Shown here in pieces: positions 20,400-31,556 of a DNA stretch of 45,363 nt. Every line of letters starts with the position of its first letter. The stretch's first letter is position 1. The position numbers were made by a program, and so were the translations under genes. The notes under the pieces were generated by a model. It had not been told where the DNA came from and searched no databases. It saw nothing but the letters and a program-made list of their open reading frames with translations. Origin of the DNA: Chara braunii (lineage: Eukaryota; Streptophyta; Charophyceae; Charales; Characeae); assembly GCA_003427395.1 (NCBI GenBank), contig BFEA01000202.1, positions 241,588 to 286,950 on the forward strand, written 5' to 3'.

Positions 20400-21413
20400 A
20401 AGGATGCGGAGCAAGCTCCATGCTGAGTCCATGTGATGCAACCTAGAATAGAAAATGTCACAAAAACAGCAATGTCACAACTAACAGCCTAAGTGAAAGC
20501 AAAAGCGACCAACTAGCATACATGTCCTAGGAAAGCAGAAAGTAATGACAACTAGGTCCTAGAATGTTGGAGGCAGTAGCCTCAGTCTGGATATAGCTGA
20601 CTAGTGTATAAGTCCTAAGAACAACAAAAGCAAAAAAACTAAATCCTAGAAATGTCGGAGGCAGTAGCCTCCGTCTGAGAGCAACAAAGGAACAACAAGT
20701 CAACCATATGTCACAGGAGGAGTGTGTCGCAAACCAAAGGGTGGGATGGTCTCTGACGGTGGCGAATGCAGCCTAGGAGTCGATAACTCCTAAGGCCATC
20801 CACACATAGTGACAGGGGGAACACATGTCATCAGGCTCAATGAGGGTATGGAACTGGGAGCGAACAAAACCAATGACCCTAACAGATAGACCATCAGGGC
20901 GGGTAATGCTTGACTAAAGGGGTGACCGCTATGGAGGGTAGACCATGCAAGGGAACAAGGGAGCCTGGTATACTGGGCGCACATAGATGAAGCATGCCTA
21001 ACTAGGGCGTGAGGGCCGACAGAGGGTAGAAAGGTGATGGGTAAGGAAATCATGCAAACGACTCATAAAGTGAGGGAAGTCGGAGCTAGATCCGTAAGCT
21101 AGGAAGCCAGGGCAACGCTACGGTTCCGATGCCTATGCGTATACCAAGGGAGAGCCCAACTCAGAGGAACCCGGCGAAGGGAGACCATCATGCGACACAA
21201 CCAGGGTACTGTACAGGGTAAAGTGGTAAGAGAGTGATGACGTGTGAAGTAGGCAGAGCTGATCATGACGAAGTCCATGAAGCTGTCGATGACGTCCATG
21301 ATGAGAAGTCCGGAATGCCGTAGAGGAAGAGCCGCAACATCGGCGAGCTGAAGTAGCAAAACTGGTGTGGATGGAGTACCGAAAAGTCAAAAACGTGGGA
21401 AGATAAGTCAGAG
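20400..21413 (-). other. Region downstream of the chromodomain fragment, no gene
   Basis: This would be the 3' untranslated part or LTR of the gypsy fragment to its right. No polypurine tract or LTR edge could be assigned. Two copies of a 25-30 bp string (about 20563-20591 and 20645-20673) contain GGAGGC-AGTA-GCCTCC, a perfect 6-bp hairpin in the second copy. Confidence 0.5.
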
Positions 21414-22480
21414 TCAATCGTCGTATCGAGCAGGACGACAACGAGTGCGTTGTGGACGCTTAGAAGCATCCGGCTGCTGCTGAAGGTCAGCCTCAGATGG
21501 AGCAGGCTCGACTTCAGCGGTCTCCTCAGCCGAGGAGGAAGGAGGAGGGTTAGTGGGCTGAGGGGGAGCAGTCGACCCATCACGACGAGCACGGTCATAG
21601 TCACGCACCAACATACGAGCGTGTTGCAAGTGCTCGAGGGGCTCCCACGTAGCGTCCTCATCAGGGTAACCCTTCCAACGTATGAGATACTCGACATGGG
21701 GAGGGTTGTCGTCAGTGACTCGACGACCAATGATGTCTGAAACAAGGAACTCCTCGTGGCCGTTCACCATTATGCGTGGAGAGCGTTCGTATGGTCGTCC
21801 AGTGACACGCTCAGACGGTCTGCGGTAGGGACGCAGTAACGAGACGGGGTAGACATCGTGCACATGAGCCTAGCATAGGTAGTCGGGCAGCTTCACACGG
21901 AAGCTGACCAGGCTAGAAGCCGTATCAGAACCGACGGCCTGGAGAATGCGGCATGGGCCAAAGAAGCGAAGTCGAAACTTGCGAAGCGTGTCGCTTCGAG
22001 CTGTAAGTGGCGGGCGTCGATAAGCACATCATCACCGACTTTGAATGAATGATCCATCCTCGATCGGTTCACACGTGCGGCCATGCGAGTTTGAGAAGCG
22101 GCTATGTGCTCATGTGCGGTCTTCATGATCGACGTCATGTGTGCAACCCAATCATCCAGTGCGAGACAACTCGTGTCAGGGTGCATCTGTGACGGTCGAA
22201 TGAAATCCGCGGCAACACGAGGGTGATAGCCGAGGTCACAATCGTAAGGCGACATTCTCGTGGCTGGCAAGACGGCGTGGTTGTAGGCTATCTCCGCATG
22301 GGCAAGATGGAGATCCCACTGCTGGTCGTCACGAACAATCTTTCGGAGAATATCTCTGAGAGTCCTGTTCGTGATCTCGGTCTGACCATCAGTCTGAGGA
22401 TGGTAAGACCAAGCGAAGCGGAGCTGTGTGTCGTACACCTCGTGGAGTCGTCGCCAGAATCGGCTGGTAAAGCGCGGGGT
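21414..22480 (-). pseudogene. pol: Ty3/gypsy integrase C-terminus with chromodomain (fragment)
   Basis: The fragment begins inside the integrase core (PRFTSRFWRRLHEVYDTQLR), continues through SYHPQTDGQTE with the catalytic Glu, a GPF/Y motif (FFGPCRILQAVG) and a classical chromodomain (YLIRWKGYPDEDATWEPLEHL) near 21680-21620. A frameshift near 22000 and a TAG before AHVHDVYPVSLL interrupt it. Chromodomains in chromoviruses guide integration to marked chromatin. The piece starts almost exactly where the plus-strand integrase at 17519 stops, only about ten codons missing, but it lies in the opposite direction 5 kb away. It could be the displaced rest of that element or an unrelated fragment. 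Confidence 0.85.
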
Positions 22481-22484
22481 CCAT

Positions 22485-22673
22485 TCAAATTGCTCGAGTT
22501 ACGGATTTGGAACGGGTAACGGTCTCCCCAGAACGGCGGACTGTCACCATCTTCTCTGCGTAGAACGGCGGACTTTCATCATCATCGGCGACCGGAAGGT
22601 AGCGGTATCTGGGAATCCCAGTGTTGCCAAACCACTCTAAACCACAAATGTTCTCAGTTGCGGCAACATTCAA
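22485..22673 (-). other. Short unassigned open frame
   Basis: A 62-codon frame on the minus strand reads protein-like in its middle (GLEWFGNTGIPRYRYLPV, then SPPFYAEKMVTV). It lies just downstream of gene A. It may be a remnant of a further gene or exon. The DNA contains two copies of AGAACGGCGGACT. I do not recognise it, and it may be chance. Confidence 0.2.
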
Positions 22674-22715
22674 TGAAATTCAAAGGGATGTAAGCTTGGT
22701 GCGAGTCTAACGCCG

Positions 22716-23615
22716 CTAGTGAAGTTGTAGATGTCCAGCATCGCAGTAAGGGCAGTCGCACACATATCTCGTCTTCCCGATGCGCAGTGTCACATCCTGA
22801 GGTCCGGAGGCTGAATAATCCAGACAACGGTAAACAAATCGCAATTCGTTGTCCCTATGTTCGACTGTGAAATTTATTTTGTCACAGCTATCAAAGAGGT
22901 AGTGAAGTTGTTGGTGCACCAAGCAGTCAACCCTCAAATCCAACTCATCTTTGAGTGCATGATCAATGGCTAGCCTGTTTTTAATCCGCGCAAGGGAACC
23001 TGTAGGGCCGGATGTGTGAAACGCTTGAAAAGAAGTGAGTTTGACACCGTGAAATTCCTCCCTTGCTAGGAAAAGAGCTCTCATTCTTCGACCGTCCACC
23101 TTCACGGCAATGAAGAGCGTCACCACGGTGGTGCCACGATTACACACCCTCACTCGACCGAAGTAGTCCATGATTACTGGAGCCGGCTTCGTCAGTTTCC
23201 CGAGGCAAAACCAGGCACAAAGTTTTTGATGCAACTTGTCCAACGACGTCCACTTTAGTTTCTCACATAAAATGTGTCATGCTTCCACCATCTCAGAAGT
23301 TTGGACGGGTTCCTCTTCGACGGGTTCCCTCTTCAGAAGTGACTCCAACCCGATAGGGTATGCCTGTACATCCTTCATCAGAGTGTACAGGTACCAAAAG
23401 TTCGACCCTGTATCACGACAAATCTGAAGGTGTCCTTCTTCCACACTTTGCCACGAAGGGATTTTCCCGTCGGGGGCAACATCATTTTCGAGGTGCAGGT
23501 AGTTACGGTCCACAACAGAACGCCCAATGTCTTCCCAAATTTTCTTTGACAAAATGATCAGATCGATGTCCGACGCTGAGGAGTTCGTACTCTGCGACGA
23601 AGTACCGATATCCAT
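22716..23615 (-). pseudogene. Paralogue A of a tandem family ending in C-P-Y-C-x2-G-H
   Basis: The start is the ATG at 23615 (MDIGTSSQSTNSSASDID). Residues 17-60 carry LIILSKKIWEDIGRSVVDR and NYLHLENDVAPDG. Then come SNFWYLYTL, the core PVIMDYFGRVRVCNRGTT, a Lys/Arg-rich segment, LVHQQLHYLFDSCDKI and the end CDCPYCDAGHLQLH. A single TGA near 23268-23270 interrupts the frame where paralogue B has Trp (TGG to TGA). The conserved C-x2-C-x3-H end could bind zinc. I do not recognise the family; no catalytic motif is clear. It is the last of three copies downstream of the DUF7869-like gene. Confidence 0.6.
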
Positions 23616-23668
23616 TCTGCATCAGCGGAGAAATGCAAGGAAGCGCGTCAGTTGCGATTCTCCCGAGT

Positions 23669-23932
23669 GCATAAGCAACAAATACAGGACCTTGATGTGT
23701 ATAAGCAACAAATACAGAATCTTGATGTGCACGAAAGGGTTCAATAGCTGGGAATTGGTTCGCTCTTCGCAAGAGAGCGCAAGTTCTATAACCGTCGTTT
23801 AATCTCGACTTATTTTCTACATGTTATTCATGTGGTTTGATAAGTGAGAATAGATTCGCACTTCGCAAGCGCGCGCAAGTCCTGCAACCGCCGCTTAATC
23901 TCGACTCATTTCCAACACGTCATTCATGTGGA
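23669..23932. repeat. Tandem duplications and palindromes between genes A and B
   Basis: A 30-bp unit (ATAAGCAACAAATACAG... CTTGATGT) occurs twice at 23669-23728. A longer unit of about 93 bp is duplicated at 23757-23835 and 23850-23932. Each copy holds CTTCGCAAG-GCGCAAGT and the tail TTAATCTCGACT...ATTCATGTGG. The second copy includes GAGAATAGATTCGCACTTCG, a member of the dispersed palindrome family. This is the presumed upstream region of gene A. Confidence 0.75.
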
Positions 23933-23968
23933 ACGGTCAGACTACTCTCCTATCGAGGACCATTTTCC

Positions 23969-24852
23969 TTACAGATATTCAGGATGTCCGTTGCGACAGT
24001 ACGAACAGTCATACACATCACGGACCGTCGACAGACAATATTCCTCCTCTCGAAAACAGCCTCTAAGTTGTGGTCCCTATGTTCCACTTTCCAGGAAATC
24101 TCGTCACAGTTATCGAAAAGGTAGTGCAACTGAGAGTGCACCAAACAGTCGACTCTGAAGTTGACCTCCTTCCTTAATGTCGCATCGTGCGAGAACGGAT
24201 CTCTGAAGCGTCTGAGTGCACCCTCGACCGTGGGGCTGCGAAACGCTTGCACAGAATTGAGGGTGACTCCTCGGAACTCCTCCCTTGCAATGAAAAGCGC
24301 TTTCATCTTTCGAGCGTCAACCTTCACGGCCGTGAACAGCATCACTATCGTCGTGTAACGGTTGAATACCCGAACGCGACCGTAATAATCTATGATGATC
24401 GGTGCAGGCACAACCGGTTGTCCCAGGCAAAACATGGCACAAAGCTTTACGTGCCTCCTGTCGGCGTTTGACCAGCTCTGCTTTGCACAGACGACGCGCC
24501 ACACGTCCGTCATCTCTTCAGGAGTGGCAGGTTCTGAATCTCCCTCCTCGCCGACGGGCTCTACATCAATTTCATCTTCCAAGGAGTACAGGTACCAGAA
24601 GTTCCAACCCACATCTCTATCGACGGCAAGGTCATCGGCGGTGGCGCCCATCCTCAATATCACGGGAACTTGCCCATCAGGCGCAACATCCAACTCGATG
24701 TTCAGATATCGTCGTGAACAGTTCACTCGCTCGTACTCCCATATATTCTTGTCCAAAATGAAAAGACCGAGATCGGGAATCCGGTCTGGCGAGACGCCGC
24801 CGTGAGACGAGCTAGAAGCGCTTGCGCGGGCCGAGGTCTGGTTGAAGTTCAT
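23969..24852 (-). pseudogene. Paralogue B of the C-P-Y-C-x2-G-H family
   Basis: The ATG at 24852 opens MNFNQTSARASASSSSHGG. The core then matches A and C: LFILDKNIWEYERVN, LDVAPDGQVP, GWNFWYLYSLEDE, EEMTDVW, PIIIDYYGRVRVFNRYTT, FIAREEFRGV and LVHSQLHYLFDNCDE. The frame is open to 23950. However, the conserved ending (VYDCSYCRNGHPEYL, stop 23969-23971) lies in a different frame, so one or two bases were gained or lost near 24030. It is the best preserved of the three copies and lacks the stop codons of A and C. Function unknown; the Cys/His ending suggests zinc binding. Confidence 0.65.
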
Positions 24853-24989
24853 CCTGCATTACGTGTGGAAGCACGAGGTAGCATGTTAGCGATGACGTCC
24901 ACGGAGTCTGGCAGGAATGGCAACTGCGAGTATACTCTCACTTACGCCAGTTCATAATGAAACGAAGTCACACACATTTATTAAGGAGC

Positions 24990-25520
24990 AACGGAACGGC
25001 CTACTCGGGGTATGATAACTGAGAATGTATTCACACTTCGTGACAGCGTGGCCGTATTTTCTATTGTGCAAGGTACAAGAGAAGTGAAAACGAACACACG
25101 TAGTCTAGCACAAATGGAAAGTGTGAGTATACTCCCACTCCCAATTGTGCAAGGATGATTCGAGTGCATGAAGCACGCGACACATGCAGGGGGGACTATG
25201 TCGAAAGGGACATATCAAGTAAAGGAAATGAGGGTGAGCACTGCACATGACAATAACGATGTGACTTGCGAGGTCGGGAATCCGGTTTGGAGAAACGACC
25301 TACTGGGGATCCGATAACTGAGAATAGATTCGCACCTCGTTACAGGGTGTCCGTACTTCCAATTGTGCGACGGACAGGAGAAGCGAAAATAGCAGAGCTG
25401 CGGGGTGGAAACAGTGACAACAAGGTCGTCGATGAAACGCAGAGCTGCGGGGTGAAAATAGCAGAGCTGCGGGGTGGAAATAGCAGGGCTGTGGGGTGAA
25501 AATAGTACGGGGTGGAAACA
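24990..25520. repeat. Duplicated spacer and 22-bp repeats between genes B and C
   Basis: About 100 bp at 24990-25093 (GATAACTGAGAATGTATTCACACTTCG...) are repeated with changes at 25290-25390. Both copies contain a member of the dispersed palindrome. From 25391 to 25520 a 22-bp unit AGCAGAGCTGCGGGGTGGAA occurs four to five times, partly interrupted. No frame here looks real. Another palindrome member (AAGTGCGAACTAACTCCGAG) is at about 25587. Confidence 0.75.
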
Positions 25521-25643
25521 GTAACAGGAGAAGCGGAAACGAGGTCGTCGATGAACTGCGAGGTTTTCCTATGAGTACAGCAACAAAGTGCGAACTAACT
25601 CCGAGTTGTGGAAATCTCCAAATAGGAAGGCTCACATAGCAGG

Positions 25644-26550
25644 TCAGGGCAACTGGTGTCCATCGTCACAGTAAGGACAGTCGTAGATCTGTCTTCGCTT
25701 ACCACCTACGAATTCCAATGTTTGGACACCGAAACAGTGATGCGAAACTTTTCGTAGAGTGTAGTCATTGTAGTTGTCCTTGCGTTCCAACGTGAAGAAT
25801 ATCTCATCACATAATCCGAAAAGGAAGTGAAGTTGGGCATGCACCAAAAAGTCAACCATTAGATTCAATTCTTTTGCAAGCGAAGGATCTATTTCGAATC
25901 GATCACGGAAGCGCTTCAGAGCACCCTCGGACGTGGGCTCGCGAAAGTCTTCCCTCACAAGGAAGAAAACTCTTATTCGCTTACCATCAAGCTTGGCCGC
26001 CGTGAAAAGAGTTAGTAAAGGGGTGCCACGGTTGAACAGACAAGCTCGGCCATGGTAGTCTATGATCACAGGGGAACGCAACAGCGGCTTCCCGATGCAG
26101 TACCAAGCGCAAAGTTTAGCATGCTGGTTGTCCATACAATCCCAATCTTGTTCTAAGCGCAGTGAGTTCCACGAATCTACCATATCTTCGACATCGAGGT
26201 TCTCCTCCAGACTGGATAGAACTTCCCCAAAGTTGGACTTCTTCTAAACTCCAGTAGAGGTACTATATATTTGACCCTCTATCGCAAATTATTGTAGTTT
26301 GTCCATCAATTACACGAGTTTCGGGTTCAATGTAACCGTTGAGGCCGACTCCAGCTTCGACATGCAGATAATCGCTGTCAAGACTGACCATTCCTCGTGC
26401 CCAAATATTTTTGTTCATGATGATAAGATCCCTGTCCACATTCTCGATTGAAAAGGAATACTCCCTCGCGTACGACGAGGTTTCGTAGGACGTTGTCTCG
26501 TATACAACGTCGCACGATGGTGCGCCGTCGTCATCAATCCTGTAGGACAA
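25644..26550 (-). pseudogene. Paralogue C of the C-P-Y-C-x2-G-H family
   Basis: The ATG at 26550 (MSYRIDDDGAPSCDVVYE) leads to the same blocks as in A and B: LIIMNKNIWARGM, YLHVEAGVGLNGYI, then a TAG where the relatives have Trp in N-F-W-Y-L-Y. A frameshift between about 26243 and 26190 shifts to the frame that carries SPVIIDYHGRACLFNRGTP, FLVREDFREP, LVHAQLHFLFGLCDEI and the end YDCPYCDDGHQLP (stop at 25644). It directly follows the DUF7869-like gene on the same strand, which suggests co-transfer or shared control, although each copy has its own palindrome-bearing spacer. Inactive as written. Confidence 0.62.
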
Positions 26551-26635
26551 GAAATCGGAATCAGTTCGCAGTTAACGTCTTGTCATTATCTTTGCGGAGT
26601 TCGTAGCTAACAAATCCGAATCAGTTCGCACTTAA

Positions 26636-29600
26636 CTAAACGGGCACGTCGGACGGACCGGAAAGACAGCCGTCCCCCAGGGCCACAAGTGCTTTCTCGC
26701 AGACGGATGTCGGTATTGTAAGGCTTGTCACGAATTTGCTTTCATCCGCTCCTTTGCGGAAGGGACTTCTCCAGGAATAAGCCATGGTTCGGCGCGTTGC
26801 CATTGTTCCTCGTCTGAAGTGGAAAGTTTCCACCTCTTCGTCCAAGCGCCGGGGTACCTCTCGCGAAGATCGGACGAGTGACCTGTAGGCATCCACCACT
26901 GTATACGTAAACAACCGAAATGAGGAGAGGAACGGTCGTCCACAACCTCAGACTGTGCTTTACCAACCCAGAATGGGACACATTGAGACAGTTCCTCATC
27001 GGGTGGCCTAACAATCACAAAACGACCTTTGTTTATATGACGCCGAGGGTCGAAGTCCACTTTTGGACGGTCCGCCCTCGGTCCTACATATATAAGCGAA
27101 GCCTCTGGCGAAGGAGGGTCGGTTTCTTGAACTTCATCCATTGTTTCGACTGATTGTGGCCAGAAGGCGTGAGGGTAGATCTCGGGCTCGTCCGCCCCGA
27201 GGACATCCTCTTCATCACCCTGTCCCGTCTCCTTCTTCTTTTGCTCTTGGATCATATCGTCCGCCTCGACGAAGATGGCTTTCCATTAAGACAAAGCATC
27301 CTCCCGCTTGTCAACCTCGTCCTTCCTATATGTCTGCCACATGTGTCTGTGTTGTTCGAGGACGTCCAAGAATTTTTGGACACTGTCACGAGCCATCCGA
27401 AAATCCTCTTTGACGACACGGGGAATAACACATGGTTGTGGAGGGGAGGTAGGGCCTGCATACTCTCCATCGACAACCGGGAACCAGTGAACTGGTTTGC
27501 CTTCCGGCATCCATTCTGCATCGGTGCAGTACTTTTTGTACACCATGACGGGATTGCCGTTAAGCATGAAGAATTTGAAGAGATTCGGTTTCGACATGCC
27601 GACGATGCTTTTGTCGACGTATCGATCCACAACCCGGCGCCAATCGGCAATGTGATCGAGCTCAGTGCACTTCGGCGGTATCTTGTGCAAAGACTCGATA
27701 AACGAGAACAATTGCTTCATGGTGTAAGCATCGTTGTCCTTCATCTTTTTCGAGAAAACACTAAAAGTCGCGTCTATGTCAGTATGCGTGTGGCCAACGA
27801 GCATGAACCCAGTTCGACATCTTCGAAAATCCCGAATTTTACTAGAAGAGAGGCCAAACACATAAGGTATTGATTTTTGTTTTCCTTCCAGCAATTGTCC
27901 GCCTAGATTCGGAGGTGGCGCGACCATTTCTGTCCCGACGCCTGCAACTCACATAGAGTCCACATAACGCACGTCGTGGTACCATCGAAACCGTGCGCAT
28001 AGAAAAACAAATACATGTAAACATAAATGGACGGTTTCCTACCGTGAGCTACAACTGTGGTCAGGTTCGTTTTCATCATCATGTCGTGCCGATGATCCTT
28101 GGAGTAATTATGCATGCCGATGTGAGGAATGGTTGTCTTTTTCTAATCCATTTCATCCACTATAAGACAAAGGTATTCTGCGGGGTTCAAAATGGAATGA
28201 AGTTTCCAATTAGCGTAATCTGCACGGTGAGCGACCTGATGTAGTTGGTGTTTACGGTGCTTTTCGTCGAAATCCTTACGGTCACGAAGGCGAAGGGCGT
28301 TATCTCTGGCCTGTCTAAGGCGAACGCACTCGCCACACTTTGTGAACGAGTTGGATTTGGCAAGGTCGGCATGCCACAAGTACTTCCTCCATATGGAATA
28401 GAAGACTTGCTCCGAAACGACGGTTTGACCCGCCGCTTCCAAGTCCGCCTTGATGGACTCGTAGACAAGGAGCTTCGTAAAATAAGTAGGGAGCCTAACT
28501 TTAGGTCTCTGTGAGGTCCCCCTCACAACCATTTCGTTAGGCATAGCATCTCCATGTTCTTCCACGAACCTTGTCATACGAGCCAGCATGCTCACATACT
28601 CGGGTCTCGGGTTCAACAATCCCCATCGACCATGCCGGTTACGGACGACCCCGTCTGACTTGCACTTGCTATAACGACGAAATGTGTTTCGACATATCCC
28701 TATTATTTTACACCAAACGGCGATGCACACACGGCGTTTGCACTGCACTGGTTCGACTCTTTCCAAACCACCGTCAAGGATAGTGAAATTGTCAAGGCTT
28801 TGCATGCACCACTCGATCCTCCTTTCGAGGGACATTCCGTAATAAGCTTCGTGCAGCGGTTTGATATTGTCAATGGTCAAAACCCGAAGACACTTGTTCT
28901 TACAACATTTGCGCGTTAGGACGAGCGCAATGTTAGTTTCATTCAATCGACATTTGGCCCTCTTCGAATGTTTTAACCTTCTAACCGGCCTAGTTTTTCG
29001 ATTATATCTTCTCCTTTCTCCAGGTAGGGGATGAGACAAAACCTCAAGGATTGCCTCGGGAGTTCCAGGGTGAGTTTTTGTCGGGGACCGATGCGCTGCA
29101 TCTATGAATTCAGATCTGTCTGTGGGAGCGGTCCTCATCAAATCAGATTGGGAAGACTCCGATAAACTGTAGAAATCTGTGTCTACAAAACCAATCTGCC
29201 AATTTCTCATTGCACCCGTGGTTGCCATCGATGGAGAGCTAATTTTTCCGGCTTCACATACAATTCTCTTACCTATCTCGACACTTTCACACGGATGTTC
29301 GGTTGCCTGTTCCCGATCAGACCCGTTTCTATCAGACGTACCGCACTGTTCTCGATCAGATCCATTTCTATCAGACGTACCGCACTGTTCTCGATCAGAT
29401 CTGTTTCTATCAGGCGTACCGTAGAAGTTTCTATCAGGCGTACCGTAGGGGTTGGGTAACTTCAATGCTTTCACATAGTCTACCCGTTGTCCGCATGAGA
29501 TCTGATCCAGTCGTTTCGGACAAATCAGTGTCCACGAACATCAGTCCACCGGGAAACGTCTCCATATCCCGATTACCCTCACTATCGGGGATTAACGTTG

Positions 29601-29841
29601 TAGATACGGGCTGACCGTCGGGAACGTCGGTAAAGTGAACAAAACGACGCCGACTGGACGTCGTAGAGGAGCCTGAATGATTCGTCGGGGTCAACATCGA
29701 GAAGTCCCTTTTCAAACCGCAAGGCCGTTTAGAGGGAGCTTCCGGGCTGCTGTCACAAGAACTACGTTCTCGAACATCGTCTTCTCCGCGTTGTCGTGAC
29801 GGTGGCGGTGGCGTGACATAGGGGACGGTTTGGAGACCCAT
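26636..29841 (-). pseudogene. DUF7869-like protein, copy 1 (candidate transposase-like)
   Basis: The N-terminus (ATG 29841) is Ser/Arg-rich. The middle has a Cys-rich region (RKCCKNKCLRVL; KRRVCIAVWCKIIGI; FTKCGECVRLR). It then shows VDEMD, KTNLTTVVAHGR, ADNCWKENKNQY and VGHTHTDIDATFSVFSKKM. These D-, D/N- and H-T-x-x-D-x-D blocks define the widespread DUF7869-like domain (name from memory); their order suggests an RNase H-like, transposase-type fold, which is inference. A C-terminal part (VIVRPPDEE, FWVGKAQ, RIQWWMPTG) looks like a small SH3-type barrel. Breaks: frame change near 29450, TAG 28143-28145, TAG 27903-27905, a one-base loss near 27808, TAA 27286-27288 and a late frameshift near 26730. 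Copy 2 lies at 45363-43769. Confidence 0.65.
29310..29440. repeat. 39-bp minisatellite coding 13-residue units in the DUF7869-like gene
   Basis: The unit GATCAGA...CTATCAGACGTACCGCACTGTTCTC recurs about three times with a 39-bp period, followed by two shorter versions of TTTCTATCAGGCGTACCGTA. In the gene's frame each full unit encodes R-S-D-R-E-Q-C-G-T-S-D-R-N, so the number of units can change without breaking the frame. Confidence 0.88.
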
Positions 29842-29919
29842 TTGGAGAGACGATTCACACGAAAACTGTACAACAAGAAAATCACGTCAACGTATAATGA
29901 GGTCAGGAAAATAAACAAG

Positions 29920-31145
29920 AGGGAGTAAACTCGCATTTCTAATATTTATCACAAAACAATGGAACAACAGTATTTGAATCTATTTCGTTTTCTCGGGCTC
30001 GTGTAATCTATGTATGTGCGAGTTTATTCGCTCTTTAACCAACCAGGGACGTTGTGGCACTTCCAGACCCTGATTTGAAGGTCAAGTGGTATCTCAAGTC
30101 CGACTCCTCTCCCACTCGTTCTCTTGTGCTGGTTGAAGGACTGCTCTTCCTGATAGTTAGTTTAATGTGCAAGTGGTTTGGATAAGTCCGAGTCAACTCG
30201 CACTTTTTATCCCACATAAAATAAGGTGCGTACTTGCATCCAGGCGAGAGTACAAGTACGAGAGTATAGTGCGAGTTGATTCGGACTTATTCACCATATA
30301 GTAAGAAATAAGGTTCCTGGATGGTCAAAGAGAGAATAAATTCGCACATAGAAAAGTGCGTCACATTGAGGGGCCATCACAACTGAGAGTTGACTTGGAC
30401 TTATGCCCTATACAGTTGGAAATAGATTCGTGGTTGGTCCAGAAGAAAATATACTCGCACATTGAAGACGTAGCACGAAGATCATGAAAAGTGAGAGTAC
30501 ATTCGGACTTATTCACCATACAGTAAGAAATTAGATTCCTAGTTGGTTCAAGAGCGGATATATTCGCATATAGAAAAGGACTATAATTTTGTTTTTCACC
30601 GAGAAGAAGCGCGAGTTTACTCGAGTTTTTCGATTTCAAGATCGAGAGTACAAGTGCGAGTTAATTCAGTCTTATCCACCAAACAACAAGAAATCTAGGG
30701 GCGTGGTTGGCTCAAGTGCGAATAAATTCGCACTTCAAACGAGCATTTCAATTTCGCCGTACAATAAGAAATTACCTTCCTAATTGGTTCAATAGCGAGT
30801 AAATTCGCAAATAGAAAAGGACTTCTTTTTTTTTGGGGCCGAGAAGAGCCGCGAGTTTACTGCTCGAGTGTTTCGATTTCGAGACTGAGAGTACAAGTTC
30901 GAGTTAATTCTGACATATCGACTATACAGTAACAAATTTAGGGTCTGGTTGGTTCAAGAGCGAATAAATTCGCACTTGAAACGAGCATTTCGATTTCGAA
31001 ACTGAGGGTACAAGTGCGAGTTGATTCAAACTTATTCGCTGTATAGTAAGAAATTAGATTCCTAGTTGGTTCAAAAGCAAAGAAATTCGCACGTAGAAAA
31101 TGACTTCATTTTTTTGGGCCGAGAAAAAGCGCGAGTTTACTCGGA
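29920..31145. repeat. Palindrome array 1 upstream of the DUF7869-like gene
   Basis: About 19 copies of a 22-bp imperfect palindrome occur in 1.2 kb, spaced roughly 40-70 bp. The clearest copy, at 30714-30735, has arms AAGTGCGA and TCGCACTT around ATAAAT. Others are at about 30183, 30266, 30490, 30655, 30893, 30953 and 31011. Linkers such as GTAAGAAATTAGATTCCTAGT and GAAAAGGACTT...GGGCCGAGAAGAAG recur, forming higher-order units of about 240-280 bp. No gene is present. The arrangement looks like iterons or clustered protein-binding sites. Confidence 0.85.
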
Positions 31146-31452
31146 TTCGTTCACCACATTCAATCCGAATTCGAAACTGCAAGCATGGAAAAAGATGGCG
31201 CAACGATGGAGATAGATGGAGAAAGATGAGGCAGCGATAGAGATAGATGGAGAAAGATGAGGCAGCGATGGAGATAGATGGAGAAAGATGGCGTAGTATT
31301 TTTTTAAGATAGATGGAGAAATATGGTGCAACGATGGAGAGATAGAGAGAGATCACGCGCCGATGGAGAGACGACGCACCAATGAAGGTAAATGGAGAGA
31401 GATCGCGCACCGATGGAGAGAGATGGCGCACCGAAAAGGATAGATGGAGATA

Positions 31453-31556
31453 CAGTCTTCCCCCGAATACAACGTACGGTCATTATAGCTGAATTTGGGG
31501 CATCTTTTAGTCTTAAGACAACTATAATGAACGTAAGTTGTATTCCGGGGAAAAGG
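31453..31556. mobile_element. 104-bp MITE, pogo/Tc1-like, in the minisatellite
   Basis: The insert begins CAGTCTTCCCCCGAATACAAC-like and ends with the inverted counterpart GTTGTATTCCGGGGAAAAGG. The arms pair over about 38 bp, down to CATTATAG / CTATAATG, with a few mismatches. It is flanked by TA on both sides (31451-31452, 31557-31558). A TA target duplication with termini starting CAGT fits the Tc1/mariner/pogo group. It interrupts the regular GATGGAGATAGATGG repeat, so both edges are clear. It has no coding capacity. Confidence 0.82.
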
